Assembly (NCBI RefSeq): GCF_019285515.1
Contig: NZ_CP079095.1
Span: 2,388,501-2,452,500 of the forward strand
Source: Methylococcus sp. Mc7
GTDB lineage: Bacteria; Pseudomonadota; Gammaproteobacteria; Methylococcales; Methylococcaceae
DNA: 64,000 nt
Reading direction: 5' to 3'
Under the pieces are notes generated by a model. The model was not told the DNA's origin and did no database searches. It worked only from the letters and a program-made list of their open reading frames with translations. Both the position numbers and the translations under genes were made by a program. Shown one piece after another: positions 52,371-61,195 of this stretch (the stretch's first letter is position 1; every line of letters begins with the position of its first letter).

Positions 52371-53790
52371 GGTGATACATCGTTTCTCAATCACCATGGT
52401 ATTATTGACGTTGCAAGCTTGCGGTATTCCTGATATGACAACCCGGACGGCAGATATCCACCTGCCGAATCAATTCAAGCTTGAGCTTGCCGAAAAAACC
52501 AACTCATCAAATATCAAGTGGAAAGATTTCTTTGAGGATAGGAATCTGTTGAATCTGTTGGAAATCGCTGTCGCGAACAACAAGGAAATCAATATCATGA
52601 TGCAGAGGATCAGTGCCGCCGAAAACGAGATACAGGCGCGGCGAGGTTCGTACCTGCCATTCATTAGAACCGGAGCAGCTGCAGGAGCAGAAAAACCCGG
52701 CGATTATACCTTCAACGGCGCGGTTGAACGTAATCTTCCTCTTGCAGGAAATCCGTTTCCAACTTTTGTTGGCGACTATCAGTTTGGGCTGACATCGACC
52801 TGGGAAATCGACATCTGGAGAAAGCTTAGGAACGCTACCGAAGTGGCCATGCTGGAGTATATGGCTACGGTGGAAGGGAGGAATTTCCTGATAACAAATC
52901 TTGTGGCGGAAGTTGCGCAGTCCTACTACGAACTGGTTACTCTGGATAACCAGCTGGAAAATCTCGAGCAGAACATTGCGATCCAGCAGAATGCGTTACA
53001 GATCGTCAGGGAGCTTCAGAAATTTGCAAGAGCAGATACTCTCGCTATCAAGCGTTATGAAGCGGAAGTAGCAAAAAACCAAAGCAGGAGGTACGAGATC
53101 AAGCAGGAGATCACTGTTGTAGAAAATCGGATCAATTACTTGTTAGGTCGGACTCCAGAGCCGATCAAGCGAACGTCCTCCGGTTTCCTGGAACTTAATC
53201 CAAAGATTCTCAATACCGGCATACCATCACAACTGCTCCAGAACAGACCTGACATCAGAAAGGCTGAGCTGGAGTTGGCCGCGGCCAAGCTGAATATTGA
53301 AGTCGCCAGAGCGGAGTTCTTCCCTTCATTCGGCATTAGGGCCGGGGTTGGATTTGATGCATTTGCGATGAAATATCTCATCAATACGCCGGAGTCATTG
53401 GCGGCCTATGTCGCGGGCGAATTGGTGGCTCCCCTGGTGAATAAGAATGCGATCATCGCTGCTTATAAGACCGCTAATGTCAAACAGGTCGAAGCCGCAT
53501 TCGAATATGAAAAATCCATCATCAACGCCTACGTTGAGGTATTGAACCAGATCGCAAATATCGAAAATATGCGCAAAAGCTTCGATCTAAAAAAGAACCA
53601 AGTGGATCACCTGGTCAAGTCAATTGATATATCTATTCAACTCTTCATATCCGCACGAACGCATTATCTTGACGTATTGACGACCCAGCGGGATGCTCTA
53701 GATGCTAAACGGGAGTTGATCGAAACAAAGCAAAAACAAGTGCTTGCAATGGTCGACCTTTACAAGTCACTGGGCGGGGGTTGGCGATGA
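52363..53790 (+). CDS. Outer-membrane efflux channel (NodT/TolC type) lipoprotein
   Basis: The 475-residue protein has a lipoprotein signal ending LQAC, two repeats of coiled helices and strands typical of the outer-membrane factor family (ISAAENEIQARRGSYLPFIR; ELELAAAKLNIEVARAEFFP), the conserved LLQNRPDIRKAELEL, and the final LDVLTTQRDALDAKRELIE region. It completes the tripartite pump with the two upstream genes; all three overlap and form one operon. Confidence 0.94.
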   Translation: MTRVIHRFSITMVLLTLQACGIPDMTTRTADIHLPNQFKLELAEKTNSSNIKWKDFFEDRNLLNLLEIAVANNKEINIMMQRISAAENEIQARRGSYLPFIRTGAAAGAEKPGDYTFNGAVERNLPLAGNPFPTFVGDYQFGLTSTWEIDIWRKLRNATEVAMLEYMATVEGRNFLITNLVAEVAQSYYELVTLDNQLENLEQNIAIQQNALQIVRELQKFARADTLAIKRYEAEVAKNQSRRYEIKQEITVVENRINYLLGRTPEPIKRTSSGFLELNPKILNTGIPSQLLQNRPDIRKAELELAAAKLNIEVARAEFFPSFGIRAGVGFDAFAMKYLINTPESLAAYVAGELVAPLVNKNAIIAAYKTANVKQVEAAFEYEKSIINAYVEVLNQIANIENMRKSFDLKKNQVDHLVKSIDISIQLFISARTHYLDVLTTQRDALDAKRELIETKQKQVLAMVDLYKSLGGGWR

Positions 53791-53923
53791 GTCCTCGTGT
53801 GCCGAAATCTAGCAGCTCTCCCTATTCAATCATCGAACCATTTTAACCCTGGTAGATGCGTATTAACAAAAAAAGTAGCCTGGCAAGGGTTTCGGAAAGG
53901 CTACAAAAATCCGAGAGATAATA

Positions 53924-54553
53924 ATGCGCGCTTCTGTTATTCTGATATTAAATGCTCTGATAACTGGTTGTGCCAGTTTAAATATTGATCCAAATGACAC
54001 AGCTTCTATCAATAGGGCTGTACAAATCAGACGTGATCCCTCCACTGGGTCGGTTTTCTATCAGGGGCCGATCGTCACCCACAAAGCAGAATGGGAAGAT
54101 AACCCTGAAGTCGAAGAAGTTGCTTTGTATGCTAGTAGCAATCCGCCGGATTCCATCCGCTACTTTCTAACGGTCAACGATCGCTATCAAGGTCATTGGC
54201 GTGGTTCGATTCAAGCATCCGACGAAGAAGGCCACGTGTTTCACGCCGCTTCTTTACAACAACAGGTGGATTGCGAGTTTTACTGTGAATTTCAAGACGT
54301 CATTGAAATCGAGTTGAACGAAGAGCATCTGGTTGGACATAGACATAAAGGCATTACTATGCGTCTTTATGGCCAAAATGGCTCTGGCTCTGCTCCATTC
54401 ACTTTGACGTCGGCTTATATTCTAGGCTTCCTTCTAAAGATTAGCGAACCTTCGCTATCAAGTGCTCAGGTTAGCAAACCGATTCCAGCGGGCGGTATCG
54501 ACGTTCCTGCTGACGACAACCGAAAAAGCAATGATCTGGCTAAACCCATGTAA
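53924..54553 (+). CDS. Putative lipoprotein of unknown function
   Basis: The 209-residue protein starts with a lipoprotein signal (ILILNALITGC). The mature part has no recognised family; segments include VALYASSNPPDSIRYFLTVN, FHAASLQQQVDCEFYCEFQD (two close cysteines) and a Pro/Ser-rich, probably disordered tail. AGAGA precedes the ATG. It is 133 bases after the efflux operon, same strand and similar base composition, so it belongs to the same segment. Confidence 0.65.
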   Translation: MRASVILILNALITGCASLNIDPNDTASINRAVQIRRDPSTGSVFYQGPIVTHKAEWEDNPEVEEVALYASSNPPDSIRYFLTVNDRYQGHWRGSIQASDEEGHVFHAASLQQQVDCEFYCEFQDVIEIELNEEHLVGHRHKGITMRLYGQNGSGSAPFTLTSAYILGFLLKISEPSLSSAQVSKPIPAGGIDVPADDNRKSNDLAKPM

Positions 54554-54658
54554 TTCGTCTGCGATTGATGGACGCTTCAATAAAGAATTCAGCGAGATCA
54601 ATTTTTGGTACGCCATTAGGTAATATTTCATCCACCACTTTTCAGATGGAACTCAATC

Positions 54659-55729
54659 ATGCGTAGAACAAAACATTGCATCGAAATGGTAGAGCATATA
54701 TTTCACCGATATTTCATTTGGATAATCATCAGTTCCTATTTTATGGCCGCCTTGCTGCCGGAGTTTGGTATCTGGATTCGGGAAGTTAAACTTGGCAGCA
54801 TCACCTTACTCCACGAACAAGTCGAGTTATCCTTGCCGCCATTGATGCTATCATTATTGTTGTTCAATGCTGGTTTAGGCATCAGAACCGAAGAATTCAA
54901 ACGGCTGGCAAACAGACCATTGGTGCTGTTGGGCGGTCTGTGCGGTAACCTAGTCACACCGCTAGCTTTCCTCATCGGAATTAGCTTCATCATGAACTTT
55001 TGGCATAATCCGGAAGAAGTCCAACATATTCTTGTCGGTCTCGCATTGGTCGCTTCCATGCCAATTGCCGGAGCATCTACTGCATGGACGCAGAACGCTA
55101 ACGGTAATCTTGTATTGAGCCTAGGTTTGATATTGCTCACAACGATACTCAGTCCGCTAACCTCACCGCTGGTTCTCCATACGGCTGGCTTTGTGACCAC
55201 AGGTGATTATTCTGAAGATTTACATGAAATTGCCTCTGATGGTGTGACGACGTTTCTAGGCATTTGGGTCATCATGCCTTCCTTGCTCGGCATCTTGGTG
55301 CATCGCGTCGTATACACCCAATTCCCCGGCTTGGCAAAGGCCGTTCTCAAACTCGTAAACTATATCGTCCTGTTGTTGCTAAATTATTCCAATGCATCAC
55401 TAAGCCTGCCTAAAGCATTTTCTCATCCTGATATCGACTTTCTCGCCATCATGTTGACAATTGTAGTTTCGCTGTGTATCGCCGGATTTTCCACCGGTTA
55501 CTTAGTAGCAAAGGTTTTTCACACAAACCGTAAAGACATGGCATCGCTGATGTTTGGTCTTGGCATGAATAATAATGGCACAGGACTGGTGCTGGTTTCA
55601 GTCGCTTTAGCCGATCACCCGCAAGTCATGTTGCCCATCATTTTTTATAATCTTGTCCAGCACCTTATCGCTTCACTCGTTAACTCAACCGTATTTCGGC
55701 TTGAAGTGAAATCCTATCAACCGACGTAG
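54659..55729 (+). CDS. BASS-family (bile acid:sodium symporter-like) transporter
   Basis: The 356-residue membrane protein has about ten helices. Motifs are LPPLMLSLLLFNAGLGIR, the discontinuous helix region LALVASMPIAGASTAWTQNA with NGN following, and LMFGLGMNNNGTGLVLVSVA, which correspond to the two sodium/substrate crossover sites of BASS transporters. Substrates in the family include bile acids, keto acids and sulfonates; here it is unknown. It is the last gene of the A+T-rich segment. Confidence 0.85.
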   Translation: MRRTKHCIEMVEHIFHRYFIWIIISSYFMAALLPEFGIWIREVKLGSITLLHEQVELSLPPLMLSLLLFNAGLGIRTEEFKRLANRPLVLLGGLCGNLVTPLAFLIGISFIMNFWHNPEEVQHILVGLALVASMPIAGASTAWTQNANGNLVLSLGLILLTTILSPLTSPLVLHTAGFVTTGDYSEDLHEIASDGVTTFLGIWVIMPSLLGILVHRVVYTQFPGLAKAVLKLVNYIVLLLLNYSNASLSLPKAFSHPDIDFLAIMLTIVVSLCIAGFSTGYLVAKVFHTNRKDMASLMFGLGMNNNGTGLVLVSVALADHPQVMLPIIFYNLVQHLIASLVNSTVFRLEVKSYQPT

Positions 55730-55736
55730 GTCGGTT
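55719..55736 (+). terminator. Hairpin at the end of the transporter gene
   Basis: AACCGAC-gtag-GTCGGTT spans the stop codon and is followed by a T-rich stretch (TTCATATTTTATTTTG). It is a probable terminator. The 282 bases up to 56011 show nothing else. Confidence 0.5.
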
Positions 55737-56011
55737 ATCATTCATATTTTATTTTGATTGAGTTTAGCTCTATCGGTTATGTTCCGCGCACCAAACGTTC
55801 AGCATATTGTGATATTGCCATTACCCCGGCTCTATTATGCGGCTCCGTGCTGCCGGACACACTGAGGGTGAGTGTAAATCCGGCGCTTGGGATTCGTTCC
55901 GAAGAGAGGGACTGTGCATGTGACCTTGCTTAGTACGTCCCGCGTAATCGCTTTCCAAAAAGGTTGCAAGATCAGGCGGCGGCCGCTCATGCTAATCCCA
56001 CCGACCGATGA

Positions 56012-56642
56012 TTACGAAATTGGACAAGTTTCGGCTGTCGCACCCTTGAGTGGCTGGACGATTTTGAACGAATATGGATTCAATCTTGGTAGGCGCTTGA
56101 CGGTAATTCGGTGTAGCGGCAAGTTGTCGGTCGTTACTTTACCGCCCAAGCCCTCTCGCAAATATTTAACCACCGCTTCGGTGATGTCGAGCAAGCTACG
56201 GTTATCGGGAAGTGGCCGATCGGGAACGAGGTCCACTACCTGAAGGTCGTGAGTGACCATTTGGATTAAACGACCTCTACATGAGGCGCAATTATTGATG
56301 GTGGTTGGATCGTCCGCATACCAATAGCCGGCAACTTTGTATCCGTGGTTACCACTTTTACATTGCCCGCTTGCCTGATCGTAGGCGTCTGAAGCATTAA
56401 CAAGCGCGCCATTGACTTTGAGGTTGGTGGCGCGTTCATCAGGCATACCGGGAACACCGAAACCGCCGCACGCATCGAGATCATAAGTTACGCCACTGTA
56501 AGCAAACATCCATCCACCTTGCCAGCGGCTGGAATCCGGATGGAATACCCCAGCGGTTGAATTCTCTACCTGAGTCTTCAGATCCCCCCCACAGACTTTC
56601 AGGGACCTGCCGAGTTTGGCTGCTATAGGAACATAGTGATAC
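56012..56642 (-). pseudogene. 3' part of a SoxB/5'-nucleotidase-family gene cut by an IS
   Basis: The frame is open leftward from the IS edge and reads YHYVPIAAKLGRSLKVCGG, DLKTQVENSTAGVF, RWQGGWMFAYSGVTYDLDAC, then a C-terminal region of about 140 residues. This is the C-terminal substrate-binding domain of 5'-nucleotidase/SoxB-type proteins (the F-x-Y-S-G-v-x-Y-x-y-D pattern). The part has no start of its own. With one copy of the 5-base target duplication removed, it joins the 5' part in frame as MEDIYH-YVPIAAK. About 210 residues are encoded. Confidence 0.88.
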
Positions 56643-58331
56643 CTGAATCCGTGTTCCCCTCGGCTTACACCTTCCCATCGGGCCTGAACGCATGAATTTC
56701 GAGCGCTCTCCCTTGGGATTTGCCCTCGCTACCGGCGATCCGGGGAACGTTCGACCGGGGTTTCGGGGCCAATCTGCTTGGCGTGCGCTTATCGTCAGCT
56801 CATTTTCCGCTCCATGCGCGAGACTGTCCCTTCCGGGGTTCCGGAATCAGGGATTCGAGGCGTGCGGCAGGCATTTCCCGTCATCCGGACGCCGCCGCCC
56901 ACAGCCGATTCTGAAGCATCACGAACACGGCTACGTTTGCCGCCACGCCACGGCCGAAATCGAGGATCAGCCGGCGGGCATGGGCGACGAACTTCGCCGC
57001 CCGGTACATGATCTCCTGCAGCACGGTCCGGATGCGGCGGCGCTTGGCCGGATGACGGATCGGCGCAATCTCGCCGGTCAGGCCGATCTGTCCCAAGAGA
57101 CGCAGGCAGTTGTAGGCGAAGGCCGCCAGATGCAGGATCACGTCGTTGGTGTCGAACTTGCCCGAGGGCAGCCGCTCCAGATCAAGGTCGGTCTTGAACT
57201 CGGAGTGGAACTGCTCATGCATGCCGTGGTGCTGGTAGAGTTCGATCACTTCCTCGGCGGAACAGGAGAGCGTCGTCCACCAGCCTTCCAGTTCGACCTC
57301 CGGGGCCAGCAGGTGTTGGCCCTTCTTGTCGATGGTGCGCTCGGTCACCTGGGCGACCAGGCGGAAGGAGCGCTTCTCCTTGTGCCAGGCGCGTTCCACT
57401 TCCAACGACAGCAACGCAACCCGCTTGCCTGGACGAGCCTCGGCAAAGGCGCCCGCCTCCTCGGCGCGCTTGACCCAGTCCCCCTTGTCCTGCTTGCGGG
57501 GGTTCCACTTGCAGATGAAGTCGAGGCTTCGCCCCAGCGCGGCTTGCCGGTCTCGCTCCGCGGCCTTGGCGAACAGAAGCTGTGCGCCGTCGAAACCGCT
57601 GTCCTCGCGCAGCAGCACGGGCTGATCCGGTTTGACCAGGCGTTCGATGCGCGGAAACAGCCGCTCGTAGAAGTAGTGCGTCTCGAACGCCGAGTGGCGG
57701 GACCCTGGCCTCAGTTCCAGCCCGGTGTTCCAGCCTTCGTTGCCGAGATAGGCGGCAATCGGCGTGTAACCGTCGAAGCCCTGATAGGTGCGCGACACCG
57801 CTTCCTTCTTCGTGCCACTATTGTCCATGGCGAAGGTATCGATGTCGCAGCAGACATAGCCCTTGTGCGGCGTGATCGGCGCCTCGGTTCGCTCCAGCAG
57901 CCTCAGGGAAAGCTCATCGGCCAGATCGCGGATGGCTTCCGCCTTGGCATTCAGACGCTGGCGCAGCCACACGGCTCCGGGCACCTTCGTCAGCCCCAGC
58001 GACTCCTTGAAGAAGCGATCATTCCGGAATGGCTCGATGGCTTCGAAGTCGCTCTTGCCCAGACTCAACAGCCCGACCACGCTCTTGACGATGTCCGAGG
58101 TACGCATGCCTTGCGACACCGGGATCTTCGGGTCAATGACCGCCTCCACCTGCGCCGCCTGGCAGCACTGGCCAATCAGCGCCAGGCCGGAATACGAGGT
58201 CAGTTGCAGCTTGCTGGATTGCTTGACTTCAAAGCGCGGCATGATCAAATGGGTGACATCGAAAATTGGCTAATTATACAATGGATTCAATATGTTATGA
58301 ATTATTTAAGGGGTGGGAGCACGGATTCAGG
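56643..58331 (-). mobile_element. Complete IS1380-family insertion sequence
   Basis: The left end CCTGAATCCGTGTTCCC (56643-56659) and the right end GGGAGCACGGATTCAGG (58315-58331) are inverted repeats with one mismatch. The element is flanked by the direct repeat TGATA (56638-56642 and 58332-58336), a 5-base target duplication. It is 1689 bases long and carries one transposase gene. It lies inside the SoxB-like gene. Confidence 0.93.
56881..58242 (-). CDS. IS1380-family transposase
   Basis: The protein of 453 residues starts MPRFEVKQSSKLQLTSYSGL, as usual for the family. The DDE residues are seen as CDIDTFAMDN, REDSGFDGAQL and the C-terminal MHEQFHSEFKTDLDLERLPS. It is full length and uninterrupted, so the element may still be mobile. 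A TTG at 58248 would add two residues. Confidence 0.95.
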   Translation of the reverse strand: MPRFEVKQSSKLQLTSYSGLALIGQCCQAAQVEAVIDPKIPVSQGMRTSDIVKSVVGLLSLGKSDFEAIEPFRNDRFFKESLGLTKVPGAVWLRQRLNAKAEAIRDLADELSLRLLERTEAPITPHKGYVCCDIDTFAMDNSGTKKEAVSRTYQGFDGYTPIAAYLGNEGWNTGLELRPGSRHSAFETHYFYERLFPRIERLVKPDQPVLLREDSGFDGAQLLFAKAAERDRQAALGRSLDFICKWNPRKQDKGDWVKRAEEAGAFAEARPGKRVALLSLEVERAWHKEKRSFRLVAQVTERTIDKKGQHLLAPEVELEGWWTTLSCSAEEVIELYQHHGMHEQFHSEFKTDLDLERLPSGKFDTNDVILHLAAFAYNCLRLLGQIGLTGEIAPIRHPAKRRRIRTVLQEIMYRAAKFVAHARRLILDFGRGVAANVAVFVMLQNRLWAAASG

Positions 58332-59659
58332 TGATAGATATCTTCCATGGTAATGGGTTGACCGGCAGGAATGTGCGTTCCATAGCGAAATCCGCGGAGA
58401 GTCGCGGCATCGGTACCGGCAGCCCAACGCATTGCATCGGCAATCAAGTCGTGGGATGAGCCTTCGACGACGGCCGGCATATCTTCGTCCACAAAGTTGG
58501 AACGATGCAAGCTGACCTGACTGTACGCAATAACCTCATCGACCGGGTGTAATAGCGTGCTGGTATTGCCTCCCACAGTCACGCTTTGGCCCGGCACAAA
58601 GCTACCCTTGAGGAAGGGCTTGCGGACCTCAGTCACTTTGGCGACGATACCCTTATCCTCCTTGATGGCAGCGCTAATGATGTGAGGCGTCCACTTCCAA
58701 TCGGCGATCTTGCCGCCCTTCACATCGAGCTGGAGTTCTCCGAGCATGGTGCCATCCTGCCCCTCCTCAAAAAGAAGCGTACTTGGCGCGCTGGCGTGAC
58801 GGACGATAATGGGGCGAGTGGTCTTTTCGTGCATGTCGGAATTCAGGACCACGTCGACGCCGGAATTCACTTCAACGAGCTTGATGTCCTTGGACAGTTC
58901 CAGCTCGGAGATCATGACCAACAGGTCCACCTTCTCCCGATTACGCAGCAAGTCGACGTAGCAGGGCAACTCAATTTCAGCATCAGTGAATTCATAGCCG
59001 GCAGTGACTTTCGGGCCTAAGGCTGCAACGGCGCGTGCCGTCGTAAACCCTAGGAGGCCCACCTTGACCTCACCGAGCCGCTTGATAGCGTAAGGGGGCA
59101 GCACGCGCTTGAGCTTGCGAATGGTTCCGTGGGCATCTTTGCCTGTAATGCCGCACTCGGTCGCATCGTCAAATTGTTTGGTGTAGTAGAGATTGGATGC
59201 CAAGGCGTTCCAGGGAGCCAGAGGCGCCCGTTCGTTCGTCCCTTTGAAAACCTCTTCAAACCGCGCGGTTCCATAGAGAAAATCCCAGTTCCCGGGGGCA
59301 TGTGCGTCTAATTTGAAAAGGTTCAACACATCGATCATTGCTTGGCCGCGTGTAAACAGGGCCTCGCCTGAACCCTGCAATGTATCGCCCGTGTTGATCA
59401 GCAAAGACCTATTCACCTTCCCTTGTCTCGCCTTTGAGCGGATCTGCTGGATAAGTGTGTACATACGCGCCAAGCCGCCTTCTGTGCCACCAACAGCGTC
59501 GCTGCGCACATTCGGACGGGGCACGAGGTGACCATGAATATCACCGGTGTGGATCAAGAAAACCTGGCCGCTCCCCGCCACCGTAAGCGGCGCGAATATT
59601 GAGGCCGCCAAGCCGAGCGTAAGCGCAAATATTTCTCTTGCTGATGGGAGGTTTAACAC
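58332..59659 (-). pseudogene. 5' part of a SoxB/5'-nucleotidase-family metallophosphoesterase gene cut by an IS
   Basis: From GTG 59659 (GGAGAG upstream) the frame encodes a signal peptide (LTLGLAASIFAPLTVAG), then the metallophosphoesterase motifs FLIHTGDIHGHL, INTGDTLQGSGEA, GNWDFLYG, and VVLNSDMHE, followed by the start of the C-terminal domain. Family members hydrolyse 5'-nucleotides or, as SoxB, release sulfate from the thiosulfate-bound SoxYZ carrier; the sequence fits the general family better than it proves SoxB, and no soxXYZA genes are near. After the break the frame runs 12 codons into the IS and stops at 58295. The intact gene would encode about 650 residues. Confidence 0.88.
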
Positions 59660-59984
59660 TTCGACTCTCCATTAATTCTGGATGATGCACCCGCGCCACC
59701 ACGCCGTTCGCTCCAGCTACGAAGCGTCTGAGGCGGATCGAGCAGCAACATCAGCATATTACCTACGTCTAATTTACTAAACAAGCGTTGGGGGAACCTT
59801 GAAGGAGTGCACGGAAGTCGAGCGAAGGGAGCGCGACGCCACCGCGAAGCGGTGGTCCGTAGGTTTTCTCGAAATCCGTGGCTATATCGCCGGTAGCGAT
59901 GAACCGTAAGGGAGTCGACACGGGGGTCGAGCCTTTGGGGAAGTCTCAGCAACAGCGTTTGCGCCGATTGAAGGGCTTTTGACA

Positions 59985-60249
59985 GGCGGCAAACCTTGAG
60001 GATATCGTGCAGGGCTTCCGCCATCCCCGGATCGGAATAGCCGAGCCATTGCTGCGTCATGGAGATGCGCAACATCGTCGCCAAGGGACGGGGAGGTCGC
60101 CCTCTGTCGTCCGAGGCTTGTGCGGCACAATACGGTTCATCCACAACGCCCAAGGAATCACCTGTTCGATCTCCCGGAGAAATGTTTGCCGCTTTGGTCA
60201 GCTTCGGCTTCTTCACAAATACGCCGGCGCTGAGTCCGAGTTACTTCAT
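59985..60249 (-). pseudogene. Degenerate N-terminus of an IS5-family transposase
   Basis: From an ATG at 60249 the minus strand reads M-K-stop-LGLSAGVFVKKPKLTKA, then in a second frame FLREIEQVIPWALWMNRIV, then in a third frame RGRPPRPLATMLRISMTQQW and LGYSDPGMAEALHD. These are the successive N-terminal segments of IS5-type transposases, broken by one nonsense codon and two frameshifts. The catalytic part is missing. The flanks up to 59660 and 60408 contain no other recognisable gene. Confidence 0.8.
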
Positions 60250-60408
60250 CGGGGAACGATCTGCCGAATATCGACTGTTGGCGTCATCTTATCGGAGGCG
60301 GCGACTTGTTCGGGGTTTTCCTAATAATAGGCGACACACGGCTCAGAGCGTTCGCAAAGGGTATTGGTAACTTGTAGCGAAGGGCTGGCAGCGGCAGGAA
60401 ACGGGATT

Positions 60409-61185
60409 CTATTCCCCGTCTTCGTCTTCTTCTTCCGGCGCCGCTGATATCTCGGAACCGCCGCTCGCCGGAGCCGCTGCCGCTGGCACGTCCTTCCAGG
60501 GTGTGACTTCCAGGTCTTCGATCTTGTAACGGAATTCCTGTACGGCGTTTTCCTTGTCGACCGCGGCGATACCGGTGAACGGCTCGGATTCCACCAGTTT
60601 GTCCCACAAACTGCTGTTGCCGAATTTCTCCAGCATTTCCTCGTTCGCCCGCACCAGGTCGTGGTTTTTGGCTGTGCAGCTTTCGATCCAGCGCGTCCGC
60701 TCCTTGACCGCATCGACCAGAAGCTGGTTGTCCCTGCGGTAGCGCTGAAGTTCGGCCAAGGCTTTCTTTTGCTGCTCGGCCAACGCATGCAGCCGTGAGG
60801 TCTGGCCGCCGAGCTGTTGTTCCAGGCTCTGCCGGGCGGCGGTGATCTGCTTCAGTTCCCCCTCCAGGGGTTCCAGCTTCGCGGCCTTGGCCTCGAGCGC
60901 CTTGAGCGCGGCGGACTGCTCGGCGAGCTGCTTTTCGAGCGCGGCGTTCTTCGCTTCCAGTTCGATTTTCTCCTGGCTGAGCTGCCGCAGCATGCCTTGG
61001 GCCTTGCGCAGGGTCTGGACGACGCCGTCGTCCCCCTTCGGCTTCTCGGCGAAGACCGAGCCGCTCCAAACCAGCGAACACAAGCCGAGCGCTATGGCTG
61101 GCGCCAGGCGGGACGGAAGCGGCTGCAGGGTCATATCCCTGGTTCCATTCTCGATGTCCTTGGCGGAGGGCGTCACTTTCTTCAT
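60409..61185 (-). CDS. Periplasmic coiled-coil protein
   Basis: The protein of about 258 residues has a signal peptide ending SGSVFAEK, then a long coiled coil (about 55-165: LRQLSQEKIELEAKNAALEK, LKALEAKAAKLEPLEGELKQ), a short globular part (IESCTAKNHDLVRANEEM) and an acidic, Ala/Pro-rich tail. No enzymatic motif is seen. It starts 10 bases after the porin stop and is the last gene of the ExbD-TonB-porin operon, so a structural role with that system is likely. ATG 61134 would give a more compact signal peptide; neither start has a good ribosome site. Confidence 0.72.
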   Translation of the reverse strand: MKKVTPSAKDIENGTRDMTLQPLPSRLAPAIALGLCSLVWSGSVFAEKPKGDDGVVQTLRKAQGMLRQLSQEKIELEAKNAALEKQLAEQSAALKALEAKAAKLEPLEGELKQITAARQSLEQQLGGQTSRLHALAEQQKKALAELQRYRRDNQLLVDAVKERTRWIESCTAKNHDLVRANEEMLEKFGNSSLWDKLVESEPFTGIAAVDKENAVQEFRYKIEDLEVTPWKDVPAAAAPASGGSEISAAPEEEDEDGE

Positions 61186-61195
61186 CGCGTAGGCG

